In this document: piece by piece, positions 15,301 through 26,700 of the stretch
Layout of the letters: every line of letters starts with the position of its first letter
Numbering within the stretch: the first letter of the stretch is position 1
NCBI GenBank assembly: GCA_025345505.1
Contig: JANVCC010000030.1
Location: 10,286,606 to 10,350,605 of the forward strand
Reading direction: 5' to 3'
From: Todiramphus chloris collaris
Lineage: Eukaryota > Chordata > Aves > Coraciiformes > Alcedinidae
DNA length: 64,000 nt
Notes under the pieces: model-generated
Told to the model about the DNA's origin: nothing
Seen by the model: only the letters and a program-made list of their open reading frames with translations
The model's database searches: none
Program-made: the position numbers and the translations under genes

Positions 15301-15417
15301 AAAAACTTAACAAGAGATTATCTGAACCAAACCTTTCTACAAACTACGTTTTAGTTCTGCACCCAAAGCGTTCACCTCCCTCTCCCCTTACCTTGAAATG
15401 CACCCAGGGATTTTCAT
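9371..15417 (-). CDS. GAL3ST2: Galactose-3-O-sulfotransferase 2 (4 coding exons, 417 aa)
   Basis: Exons are 15417-15392, 11103-11017, 10600-10321 and 10231-9371, all in phase. The enzyme transfers sulfate from PAPS to the 3-hydroxyl of beta-galactose on type 1/2 and core 1 glycans in the Golgi. The protein is a type II membrane protein: a short cytosolic tail ([12 protein letters not shown]), a membrane anchor at about residues 13-31, then a stem and the catalytic domain. The PAPS 5'-phosphosulfate loop is [10 protein letters not shown] at 62-71, and the 3'-phosphate motif is FYFSILRNP at 141-149. MWFDFGY, LNSRS and ILGYNL blocks typical of the GAL3ST family follow. Human GAL3ST2 has 398 aa. 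Neighbours on both sides match the human GAL3ST2 locus, which favours this member over GAL3ST1/3/4. Confidence 0.94.
11104..15391. other. GAL3ST2 intron 1 (4.3 kb)
   Basis: No additional exon is supported. Several 60-140 codon open frames occur (for example 12097-12519 and 13608-13895) without recognisable domains or consistent splice sites. The motif CCAAACAA recurs at about 13483, 13598 and 13889, which may mark a decayed repeat that I cannot name. Confidence 0.4.
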
Positions 15418-15513
15418 GCTGCAAGGCAGAAAATATCTCCTTCACAAATCGACTCCAATACTCCTTTCCTCTATAAGCCTCTATTTCTAGCATCTCATTG
15501 CTGCTATAAATGG
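15392..15513 (-). other. GAL3ST2: GAL3ST2 start-codon exon
   Basis: The exon is bounded by a good acceptor (CTATCCCAG at 15522-15514) and the donor AAG|GTAAGG at 15392/15391. The first 96 nt are 5' UTR; coding starts at the ATG at 15417 and gives eight codons plus two bases. The join to 11103 (AG|G, arginine 9) is exactly in phase and completes the cytosolic tail before the membrane anchor. A different frame of the same exon is open for 40 codons but cannot be joined to the next exon in phase. An upstream acceptor means at least one more non-coding exon. Confidence 0.85.
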
Positions 15514-17130
15514 CTGGGATAGGTGAGGACAAAAGGAGTGGCTAGTTGTTCCCAAGGGTGGGTGGAAGTTAATTAGTAAGCCATGAAAAGCTCCATTACG
15601 GCATGACATGAACACAGATAGAAAGAGCTGCCCTGGGAGACTGGGTTTGCAACAGTTTTTCAGGGAAGCAAAGGTTTAGCAGGGACCCCTTCGTGGAGAT
15701 CCTCGTCTCTCCTGGCTGCGGGAGGGAGGCACGGTGGGAGGGGGGCTCATGGCAGGATCCAGACAGCGTGGCAGGGGCTGGGGGATCATCAATGGCCCCT
15801 CTGTCACCCTGCACAGCATCACTGCTTGTTCAGTGCCCCCTCCCTGCCCACTGCCACGCTCCTTGGTGCTGCGGGCAGTGCCTGCCATGCCTTTCCTCCA
15901 CCTCTTGCTCAGTGGTTTAGGACTGTTGATTGTCTGCCAGTAACATCTGACAACAGGAAATCAAAGACAACAGCAAAACAGGAATGATGCTGACCTATTG
16001 GAAATTCTCCTTAAAATATTTAAGACTCAAGCTCTTTGCAGTAAAGATGCGGTGATTGTATTTACAGGTTAAGATCTTGGAGACTTCGCTGTATCTGGGC
16101 CTTGGGAGAGAGAGCTCCTGCCCTTAAACGGATGTTATTTTATGGTTTGTTGACAAAGTGACTTTCTGGTGTTATTAACAACTGTTACAACGTGGAATTT
16201 GAGATTCCACCAAGGCTCCAGTATTCCAGCACTTCAGAAACTGAATTTGACCGTTGCAAAGTGCTCTGGGAGCATGATTTACCCTGCAAGCCTGGAGATT
16301 AGTTAATCAATCTCCCTGCTCCCCACGCCGGGGGTGAAGTCAATGCTCTCCTTATTTGGGCAACAAAGTTTTCCCACATCTCCCAGCCTGAAACAGATTA
16401 AGCTGTTGCTTTTCATCTTTTACGGCCGTGCCACTTCACTTGCACCTCCTGACACGCTCCCCTTTACCTCCTCACCCATGTGTCACCTTTCTAAATCTTC
16501 TGTGCTGGTGGCCCAACCTGCTACATCAAGAGCCAAGTCCTCAGCATTCTGGCATCCTTCACTTACATTGCTAAGTCTTCAGAGTGCCAAATATACAGCA
16601 TTTCTTTTTAAATCACAGCTTTCTCAGGCCAGCCCTAACTCCAGTGCTTATCAAGATCCATAGAGTAGCAAGGTATAGGGTTGCTTTCTTTGAGTTTCTT
16701 AGTAGAACATGAGGCAATGTACTGGTTTACAAAGAATTTCTAGGGTTACTCTTGGCACAGTGTCAGCTGCTGCTGGCAGGGGGTCACATTTAATAGACTT
16801 CTTTCTCCTGTTAGTTATACGTCAGCTTTGCAATTTCTTGCTCAGAAGCTGGCAGAGCCCACAAATCACAAAAGACCATTTTTTACCCTTTTACCCAATT
16901 GATTCATTGCTCTCTCCTGGGGTGCTGTACACAGATCGTCAGGTTTGGTTACGCAGTAAAATACAGTCTCACGCAGAAGTACTGGGCTTCCTGAGGGCAT
17001 GGGCTGCTCTGAGACTGGAACCAGTGAAGGTAAGTCAGCTGATGCAGAATTAGTTAGCTGGGGCAGGATGCCAAATTAATAGCTCCATACTGCCTCTGCT
17101 TCATGGGCCTGCTTGCTTAGGGAAGAGCTT

Positions 17131-17694
17131 TGTGGGTCAGCCCCTGTGGGCAGCTCAGTCCCACCCTGCCTGCTCATGCCCTTGCAGCAGCATGGGGAGG
17201 AGAATCGGAGGGGTGAAAGTGCAAAATCTCACAGGTTGAGACAAAGGCAGTTTAACACCTGAAGCAAAAGGTGCAGGTGCAAGCAAAGCAAAAGGAATTC
17301 CTTCACCACTCCCCACTGCAGGCAGCATTCAGCCTTCTCCAGGAAAGCAGGGCTCTGTCATGCGTAACAGTGACGTGGGAAGACAGATACCGTAATTCTG
17401 GCTGCCACACTTCCTCCCCCAACTTTTACTGCTGAGCATCATACGGTCTGGGAGAGCCCTCAGGTCACTTGGGGTCAGTTGTGCCAGCTGTGCCCCCTCC
17501 CAGGTTCTTGCACAACCCCAGCCTACCACTGGTGAGGCAGGGTAAGAAGCAGAAGAGATGTTGATGCTGTGCAAGCACTCCTCAGCAACAGCTAAAACAT
17601 CCCTGTGTTATCAGCACTGGTCACAGATCCAAAACACAGCACCATACCAGCTACTGCGAAGAAAATTAACTCTATCCCAGCCAAAACCAGTACA
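17131..17694 (-). mobile_element. Solo LTR, same family as 2926-3498
   Basis: On the minus strand it begins TGTACTGGTTTTGGCTGGGA, followed by TAGAGTTAATTTTCTTC and AGTAGCTGGTA. It retains the GTTAAACTGCC...CTCAACC block seen in the LTR at 2926-3498, in the same order. The 3' end is more diverged (GGCTGACCCACA). No target-site duplication can be seen, so it is an older copy. Confidence 0.75.
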
Positions 17695-18775
17695 GAGTCA
17701 AGTTCTTCCTCACTTGACTCTGTGCCAGAAGACCACTGCTTCAAAGTGTTGAGCATCCATATCCTCATCATTCTAATATTTAACTTTGTTCCAGAAAAAA
17801 GTAAAATTTTGGATGAGAAACTCCTATCATAATAATTCTTTTTAAAAATACTCCCCTCCCCCTATATGTGCTTACCTTGTCTCTCCTTCCTATATACAAC
17901 TCTGAAGCAGTATCTGAAAGCATCACTGAAAACACAGAAGAGAAGGGTAATACTGGTGTTCAAGGTCTAGGAAAGATACTATAAAATAACTCCATGATAC
18001 CTCCTCCCTTCTATTCCCTCAGGATAGTTGCTCCATTGTTTAAATGAAGCAGTAAACTTACATTGACCTTAAGGATCTTCATGTGCAAAGAAGATGGCAC
18101 ACTGTAGATGTGCCAGAAATCCCCTGGGCACAGCACTGGGTTGTCTGTCAGCCCTAACTCCCTCCCTGGCACTCTCTCTAAATGGAACTGAAAAAAAGCA
18201 TTATGGAAAGTTCTGCTTCCCAAAACAAACAATTAAAGTCAGTGGTTTGGGGGAAAAAAAAGAGAAAGAATGGCCTAGGAAAAAGGCAGAGAATATAAAC
18301 AGCCTGATCTGGAAAGAACGAGTGCATCAGCTTAACTTGGTGGAAAGCAGATCCTGTAAATTTCTTCTCTACCAATGTCATGGGCTTCCTGTATTTTTGC
18401 ATCACCTGCTACAAAAACAGTGCAGGCGACTGTATTTCACATTCTGTCTTCTCTTTGCTAACCACACCATGGTTCCGTCTCCCCAAAGATGATCAGCTCC
18501 ATTTCTCTGAGTGGTCCTGAAGAATGAAAGGAGAAGCCAGAAATGCACTGATAGCAGAGAAAGAGGGAGCTGGAGAGACAACAGGGCACTGCAGGTTGCA
18601 TAACTGTGCAGTCAAGCTGAGAGAGTTGTGACCCTAGAATTGTATCATGAAGGGAGCTGCAACACAGTGCTGAGTGTAAGCCATCATTCTGAAAGCAATT
18701 CAACAGCTTGCAGCCTTGCAGAGATAGTGTTCTGGTTAGAAACAGAAGAAAGACTCTATAGGATGATTTTCTTAC

Positions 18776-18805
18776 CAAATAAATAAATAAATAAATAAAT
18801 AAATA
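18776..18805. repeat. (AAAT)n microsatellite
   Basis: About seven AAAT/AAATA units in a row, in intergenic DNA. Confidence 0.9.
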
Positions 18806-19297
18806 GAGGCCTCCCAAACCAGTAGACCTGAATAAAAATCACTGGTCACCACACTCTGAGCACAGCCTGTGAGCCAGTTTCCTACGTGCCTTGCAGGTCA
18901 CCCATCTGGTCTGTGCCTTGTCTGGGAAAAGGCTGTGGGAGTGTGGAATGCTTTGCTGTCATGCATGCAAACAACATCCACTGCTCTCCCCGTGTTCACA
19001 GTAAATGCTACTTTGTTGTCAAAGGTGGTCAGGTTAGTGACACTATTTGCCATCAGCAAATCCCTGGGCCTTTCCCAATCACCTGCTTTGTTTGGATCCG
19101 ATAGCGCCTGGGTTGAGAGTGACTAGCAAACACTGACTAAACTAGGAGATGACTCACTGGCAGATGGCTTGGCTGCCTTCTCAGAACAGAAGGGTGACGA
19201 TGCGGTTTTGTACACTAAACTGTAAATGACAATCTCTCCTGTCATCTCTGTTTTGAGACAGACTAGCAAAAAAAACCCCAAACAACAAAATCCCCCA

Positions 19298-20015
19298 TCT
19301 TAGAATAGAACAGTTGGAAGGGACCTACAACAACCATCTAGTCCAGCCGGTGACCTGGTTTACCCTTGCAGCAAAGAAATTCTTCCTAATGTCCAGTCTA
19401 AACCTTGCCTGGCACAGCCTGGAACCATTCCCATACGCCCTGTCCCTGGACACCAGGGAGATCAGCACCTCCTGCTCCACTTCCGCTCCTCAGGAAGCTG
19501 TAGAGAGCAATGAGGTCACACCTCAGACTCCTTTTCTCCAAACTAGATGAGCCCAAAGTCCTTAGCTACTCCTCACAGGGCATGCCATGCAGTCCTGTCA
19601 CCTGCTTGGTTGCCCTCCTCTGGATGCATTCAAGGGCCTCCACATCCTTCTTAAATCATGGTCCCAGAACTGTACATGGTACTCGAGGTGAGGCTGTACC
19701 AAGGCTGAATACAGCGGGATAATCACCTCTGCTGACCACCCAGTTAGGCTGTGTCTGATGTGCCCGTGGTGCTGTTTGCCCTCCTGGTTGCCAGGGCTCA
19801 CTGCTGGCTCCTCTTGAGCTGCTGCTGACTAGCACCCCCAGGTCCTTCTCTGCAGGGCTGCTCTCCAGCCACTCCTCTCTCAGGACTTGTGTCCAGCATT
19901 ACTCCATCCAAGATGCAGAATCCAGCACTCGGACTTGTTAAATACCATTTCAGTGATGATTGCTCAATGCTCCAATTTATCTAGATCCCTCTGCAAGGCC
20001 TCTCGTCCCTCAAGA
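19298..20015 (-). repeat. CR1 LINE 3' fragment (~720 bp)
   Basis: The plus strand reads TAGAATAGAACAGTTGGAAG, then AAGAAATTCTTCCTAATGTC, CACCTCAGACTCCTTTTCTC, CTCCTCTGGATGCATTC and ATCCCTCTGCAAGGCCTC. This is the order of a reverse-complemented avian CR1 3' region. It lacks an intact reverse transcriptase frame. Confidence 0.85.
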
Positions 20016-20546
20016 TTTTATTTTTGTACTTCTTTACTTTCCTGACTATTGCCAGATCTTCCAAGTTGCTTTTGGGTAACAACTGCCTGAACAGTTCTGT
20101 GGCCTCATCACCCTGAGCAGGGCGTGGGATGCAGGCACCAGTCTGCCCAGTGGCCAAGGAGCCTCAGAACCACCTCCACAAGGGTTAAGGGAGCACCCTG
20201 CACCTGCGTGCTGTATGTGGGACAACACTGATGCCCACTGGGTACAGCCTGTAGGTGGCATCACTGTCCTGACCAAAATCAGTGAGGAAGAGCAACATTT
20301 TCACTTAAGGATGATAGTATAGCATCCACAGGATCTTCTCCTGTGCCTCTGATGCCTCAGTAGTGCACTTCAAGGGAGGAAATGCCTCCTCTGGCTGGTG
20401 TCACTTCACTAATGAGTTAGAGCAAACTAAGGGGAAAGAGAGCTGGAACATCCAGACACAGTAACTGCAGGTTTGGTTTCAATGTTCAGATTAAACAGGA
20501 CACCCCCACAGCCAAAATAAGTAGATTTTCCCCTGAAAATAGGTCC

Positions 20547-20552
20547 TTTATT
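20547..20552 (-). terminator. Poly(A) signal of D2HGDH
   Basis: AATAAA on the minus strand, about 150 nt downstream of the D2HGDH stop codon. It is the first canonical signal after the stop and implies a 3' UTR of roughly 170-180 nt. Confidence 0.6.
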
Positions 20553-20703
20553 CCTTTACTTGTTCCACCACGCTAAAGAAATAAAACAAGGAGCATTCCA
20601 TGTGCTTGCTTTATCCATCAGTTTATGGCTAAAGTGCAGCTACAGAGCTAGAGACACCATCGTCACGGGACGGTATCCGCCTGCTTTCCAGTGAGTGCTG
20701 CTC

Positions 20704-23700
20704 TTAGGAACTGGAGGGCAGCACCTTGTATGGATTGAGGATCCCTTTGGGATCTAACATAGCTTTGAAACACTGCATTAGAACGACTGCCTCATTGGGT
20801 TTGCTGTACTGAATGAACTGCTTTTTCTTGAAGCCCAGACCGTGTTCCGCACTGATGCTGCCTTTGTATCTTGCAGTCCACTCATACACAAACGGCTCAA
20901 TGGCATCCAGCAGAGAATGGCTATAGGACTCCGTCGTGATGTTCAAGTGCAAGTTTCCATCTCCTGGAAGAAAACATGGCAGAGGTGGCTCTGTAAGAAA
21001 ATCTCAGTGGCCTTGCAATGCAGACTCGTTACTGCCTCCTCCCCGTACTCAAACAACGATGCTTTTGTCAGTCTTCAAATTGCAAAAAAGGACAAGCTCA
21101 CTGTTCTTGCACAAGTGTCGGCCTCTCCGTGCACAAGTAATTTCAACAGGATCTCTGGTTTTCCATCCTTTCAGTACAATATTCAAGGAAGTGTTCTGAG
21201 TTAAGCTACTTTCAAATTCCCACTTTTGTGATTTTAAAACTCAAACAACTGTGCTGCATTAATTATTGTCCCACTACCAAGATGGCATGCCAAAGGCTTC
21301 CTCAGTGGTGTTTCATAATGATCATCAGATTTTAATATGGCCCTTCATCACTTTCTCTCTCCCTATTATATTTGTGCAATGTTCTAAATGCACTTTGGCA
21401 CTGTGTCTACAGAAACGAAGAAAGAAGAACATTTTCTCCTTTTGCCACTTGCATGTGATGACACTTCATTAAGCACATAGTTGCTTGGTATTCAGATGAC
21501 AAAACTTACAAAGATAAACACAACTGACTCATTCTCACTCTGGAACCTCTGCCTGCATCCCAGAAAACCTCACAGTACCCAGCCTAATCCTCAATATCAG
21601 AAGCAGCTTTTTTATGCAGACTTGTCCTTCCATGTCTTTTAAATCAAGCATGCTGAGAGTGTTCTGTTTTATTTAAAAAACCCCAACAGAACAGCTCCAC
21701 TAAGCTACAAGTTTACCTGCTTGTAAAATCAGATTAGTTTCAAAGCATTCTAATAAATGTACCAGCCTTTCTGTGCTACCCTTACCACCCTCTTTTGACA
21801 GGTTAATGGCTTGAACAAAACTGATTTCCAATACAACTAATCACTTTGGACAAGAAAGTGTTTATCTACCAAATGTGTCTACGTACACTAATCAAACTGA
21901 TGGTTCAATTAAAAAACCTACATACTTAACCAGAAAGTACAGAGGAAGAAGATAAATGACCAGTTCAGTGGCTGTCTGGCAACCTGCCATTAATATACAG
22001 AACACAGTCTGAAAGCAATGAAATTCAAACAAAGATCCTTATGCATGGGCCTCTTCTGACAGCTCTTGGATATTTAGGTTATGCCTCTCATTAATGCAAA
22101 AACAGCCTTTAAAACTACCAGGCAGTTGCACAGCAAAACCTGGAGCACAAGAGAGCAACCACCTTCTTTCCCAGCACCCACACTTACCTAAGTGGCCGTA
22201 GCCCACCACGTTCTTAGCACTCTGTCCCAGACGAGCCCTCATGTCGGTCACGAGATCATAGAGCTTTCCCACAGGGAGAGAGATGTCGTATTTGTAGACA
22301 TAGCCATCGTGAGTGAGGGCCTCTGTGATCCTCTCCCGCAGGCTCCATAGTGTCTATCAGCAAAAGAACAAAAATACACATAAACCAAGTACCTTTTTGG
22401 TTCCATGTGTTGTGGCAGGAACACAGCTATGGGCATTCTTTCAAAAGCTGTTTTGGGTTTCTCAGGAAGTGGGGATGTGCCTCCTCTACTGAACTGCAAG
22501 GGTCAGTTTGGGAACTGGGGCTGGAAGAAACATGGGTCAGTGTAAAAGACTCGTGTTCACTGGGCAGACACAAATAACTGTCCTTCTCACTGGGACATGA
22601 TGTGTCCCTTTGTTCCCTGGGACCACAATTTCTGTCTGTAACACACTGTCACACTGGCCTATGGGATGCTGGTCACTCCTGGTCTCGCTGACAACTCAGT
22701 TTCTGGTTTCAATAGTTTTCAGGCAATTTGGGTCCTACCCTAGCAACTACTGTAAGATGTCATTTATTATTCTGATCTTTTCAAAAGGGGAAACTTCCAC
22801 TGAAACTCCAAATACACAGGCCTTCTGGGAAGAGTCAGCAGTGCTAAGTATTCTGTCCTAGCATTCTTACTCAATATGCCAAATAAGCCACCAGATCACT
22901 CAGGGACATTCATACCAAACATCAGTCTCAACATTTCCCTACTAAAAATACAAATCCAAGTAGAGAATCATGTCAAAGAGATTTGCGCAAGAGGAAACAA
23001 TGACTTGCCTTTATTTTCTTATCATCTGTTGCCACAGTCCCATCAGTGACCAAACCAGAAGTCATGACCTGTTCTAGGAAGCTGTTCAATTTTTCTTCAT
23101 CGTGGGTCGAGTTGGAGCCTGAGGTTTCAATTAAAACATAAAAAGGGCTGCCTGAAAGTGAGGGAGAACAGCATAAGCAGGTGCTCCAGGTAAAAGCACA
23201 AGAATTTAGTGCAAGTTCTGCAGCTTTTCCCAAGTGTGGCATATTTCATGACACTGCTCTACTGCCCAGATTCTCTGGTGCCAAGTGAAAGGGCAGCTCC
23301 AGTGGCAATCTTATCTGTAGGGAACTTCACTTATATGCTCTATACTTTTTTACCTAGCCACCACTTTTCAGAAAACTATCAGTTTTGTGGTAACCAGAAG
23401 TAAAAAGTGCCATCTTTAAAGACTTCCACCCAACATGTTTGGAATTGAATACTGGGTACAAAAATTATGAGGGAAGCCCACACACTCACTGACATATAAA
23501 CGTAAAACGAGGCTAAAAATCCGCAAGCGGTACAATGCCTCTTTCTACATCATGAACGACACTGGTACCTGCCACTGGGCTGGACAGCTTGAGGTGTCTC
23601 TCGACCAATTCCATGCATTTCTCATCCATGAACTCACAGGCAGACAGGATCTCTCCCAGCATAGCTCGGCAGGTTGTAAATGTTTCCAGAACTTTAGTGA

Positions 23701-26700
23701 AATTCTGACACCCTTCAGACAGAACACAGAGAGCATTCAGGAACAAAAAACAGGCCCCCAAAACCTTGTAAGAAGTTTTAAAAAGTCTGTAATGCCTCAA
23801 GTCACTTTTCCCATCTCCAGAAAATGTAGGCTACAACCTGTGTGGGTTTAGATCAGCTATTCCTGTAATGGTTTGAACTGAGCAGCACAGCAAGAGGTTA
23901 CAACAATTAGTCTCTGCTGTGGCAAGAACCGCTTTAACGCTCGGAGACAGTTCACACTGAAATGTCAGCCCCAGCCTCAGTTCTCAGCACAGGCAAGAAG
24001 GCAACCCAAGAGAAACTTAAAGGTCACTGTGAGAGTTCAGGCAAATTCTTGGGTCCACTGCACATACCCCATAGGTCTGTCAGTGCTTGGGGTCTACTCA
24101 TCCCCTCCTAGGAGTTTAGTTCTTTGCTCTCAAGGCCGCAGCTGATATGAACAAGCTGTTTAAGAAGCGCCTGCTGGCCTTGGAGGCTTTTGAGAAAAAA
24201 AACAAACAGTCTCAGTGAAGGCTCCCCACAAACAACTCTGTTAAAAAGCCTCAATATGGCCATCCCTGCTCATCCTCACTCAGAAGCAGCTTTTAATCAG
24301 CTGTGCCTGGCCATGTACCCTGCTGACCCAGACCCCAACCTGCAGATCTGATTTCCCAGCCTTGCTTTGTCACTATGGACTCACCCGCTGACCACTGGAT
24401 TGTGGCTGCCTCTACCTGCTGTCACCAGACTTGTCCTGCACACCTCACTCAGGTGATGCCCTCATCAGCAACGGCACTGTCCTGCCTGCCTCTTCATCCT
24501 GCTAAGCTCCTGGCTCCCCTTCTCTTGCAGAGCAACCTGCACCTGCAGATTACACATTTACACCACAGATATAAAATATCTGCACAGGTATTTTAATGTA
24601 CACCACCAAACTATTTCTCAGAAACAAGCTGATGCTGGTAGGCCAGCTCAGCAGGCTGGTCAGTACTTTCTTCTCTCCATTCCTATTCCCTTGTCAGCCT
24701 CTGAATTCCGGTGTGAAATTAACATCAGCTCCTACCTAGGAATGCCAGATTCACAGCCTTAGGTTTCTGAGGACAGAGTATGGAGACAGCAGTGATAACT
24801 CCCAAGGTCCCCTCAGATCCAATGAAAAGCTGCTTCAAATCATAGCCGGTGTTGTCTTTGCGCAGAGATGTCAGGCAGTCCAGAGCTGAGCCATCAGCCA
24901 GCACCTGTAGGAATACAGAGATCCAGTCAAGGCACCTCTATAGAAATCTCCTGTCATAAGCTTGCCTGCTACCAAACTGATGAGAAGTTGCCACTAGCCT
25001 CGAGCAGTGGACACCAGCTGCAGCCTGTTCCCACATTCCTGTCACTTCTCCTCCACTCCCAGGTCTTCCACCCCTCTACATCCTATCTCACTTCTTCCCC
25101 TAAACTCTTCTGCTTCTTTTTTCACGGTGATGTTTGTGTATGTTCTAGCAGGACAAATAATAACAGAAGATCTAGTTTCTCTCCTTTTCTTACTAGTGGT
25201 TGTGAAGATCAGACATTCTTTGCAGTCCTATCTCCAGTTAGTCCATAGAAACAAAGAACACTATTTCAAACAGTGAGCACAGTTAACCAGAATGAAGTAA
25301 GCCCTCCACCACCAGAGCTTGAAATCAAGGCTGAATCTCTCTAAGACATGTTATTAAAGGCTGCTTTAACACTAGGGGGACTAATCTGAGGACAAAAGCT
25401 CTCCCTCCTGGGCCTACACAATAAAATTAAACCAGGCTTTTGTTACCTGACCAATTTATTTTCTACTAGCTCTCTGCTTCCATGTCCCAAAATCTTTCAG
25501 AACCCCTAATCCCAGCCTTTTACACAGAGGCACAGGCCTATAAGCAAAAGCTGGCTGAGGAACAGCAAAGACTCTAGGGGAAAGCCAGCAGCCAAACAAA
25601 CCAAAAGCAGATGGCTCTATTAAAAGTCAAGTAAGCAGCCACTAGAAGAGAGTACTGGAGGATGGATTTATCAGAGGTTCCAGAGGCAGAGGAACCAACC
25701 TCATGCATGTAATCTGGGATGACCAAATCTCACCCTGCCTTCTTTTTACTTCCCTGGATTAGAAAATCACCTAATATCACATGTGTCAGTAAGGATAGAG
25801 GTAGAAGCTGGAAAACTGTTTGCAAAAACAGATGGTACATGCATGAAGACACTTGATGACCCTTCTCAAAGGAGCCATACAAATTAAAATTAAGTGTGGA
25901 AGACTGGAGAGGAACTTAACTGCATAATGAACATCTGAGGGCTAGAACAGCAGGAAATGGTAAAAAGTACTGGTTAAAATACGCAATGGGAACTGCCAAG
26001 TACTGGCCTTACCACTTCCAGTCCCAGCACTGTCCCTCGGAGAGAGCCGTATCTCAAGAGCCGTAAGCCTCCAGCATTAGTGGCCACATTGCCACCGATG
26101 TGACAGCTGCCCTTTGCTCCCAAGTCAAGTGGCATGATAAACCCTTGCCCCTCCAAGTACTCATTGAGCTTCTCTAAGATGCAGCCAGCCTGGCACACGA
26201 GAATGCCTGCAACATAAACATCATGCTACAGGCTGATGCCCAAGAAGAAGGTGCCTTTTCAAGGGGTGGGATAAATACAAGTAGATGCAACCACCTCTTC
26301 CTCCAAAACTTTCTGGGATTCAACTTAAACACACAAGAAGTCTATGTATGCTACGGGGCATTGTCCTACCCCTCCTCAAGCCTAGGGAAGCTCTGACATT
26401 GCCTTAACATCTGGTTATCCACAACTCTGGACTGGTAAAACACAATGATGTTAAGTGTATCTCCGCCTGTTGCTCTCTCCCTCTTACCACTCTGATTCCT
26501 AACCCTCCCAAATCCAAACAATGTGTAAATTTTCCCCGTCCCTTCCCTCTACTAGTGCAGTCATCAGGTGCCTTCTTCAACTCTGTCATTCTGCTCCCCC
26601 TGCTGGTTTTCTCATGTATGTTTCTCTTTGCTCTTTCTGCCATCAGATGTATTTTTATATCTGCTACTGTTATAACCTAAGGACTACATCAGCAGCAGGA

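Larger units (their letters stand above)
15514..20546. other. Intergenic DNA between GAL3ST2 and D2HGDH
   Basis: No gene is recognised. It holds a solo LTR (17131-17694), an AAAT microsatellite (18776-18805) and a CR1 copy (19298-20015), and should include the GAL3ST2 promoter and first non-coding exon. Confidence 0.5.
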
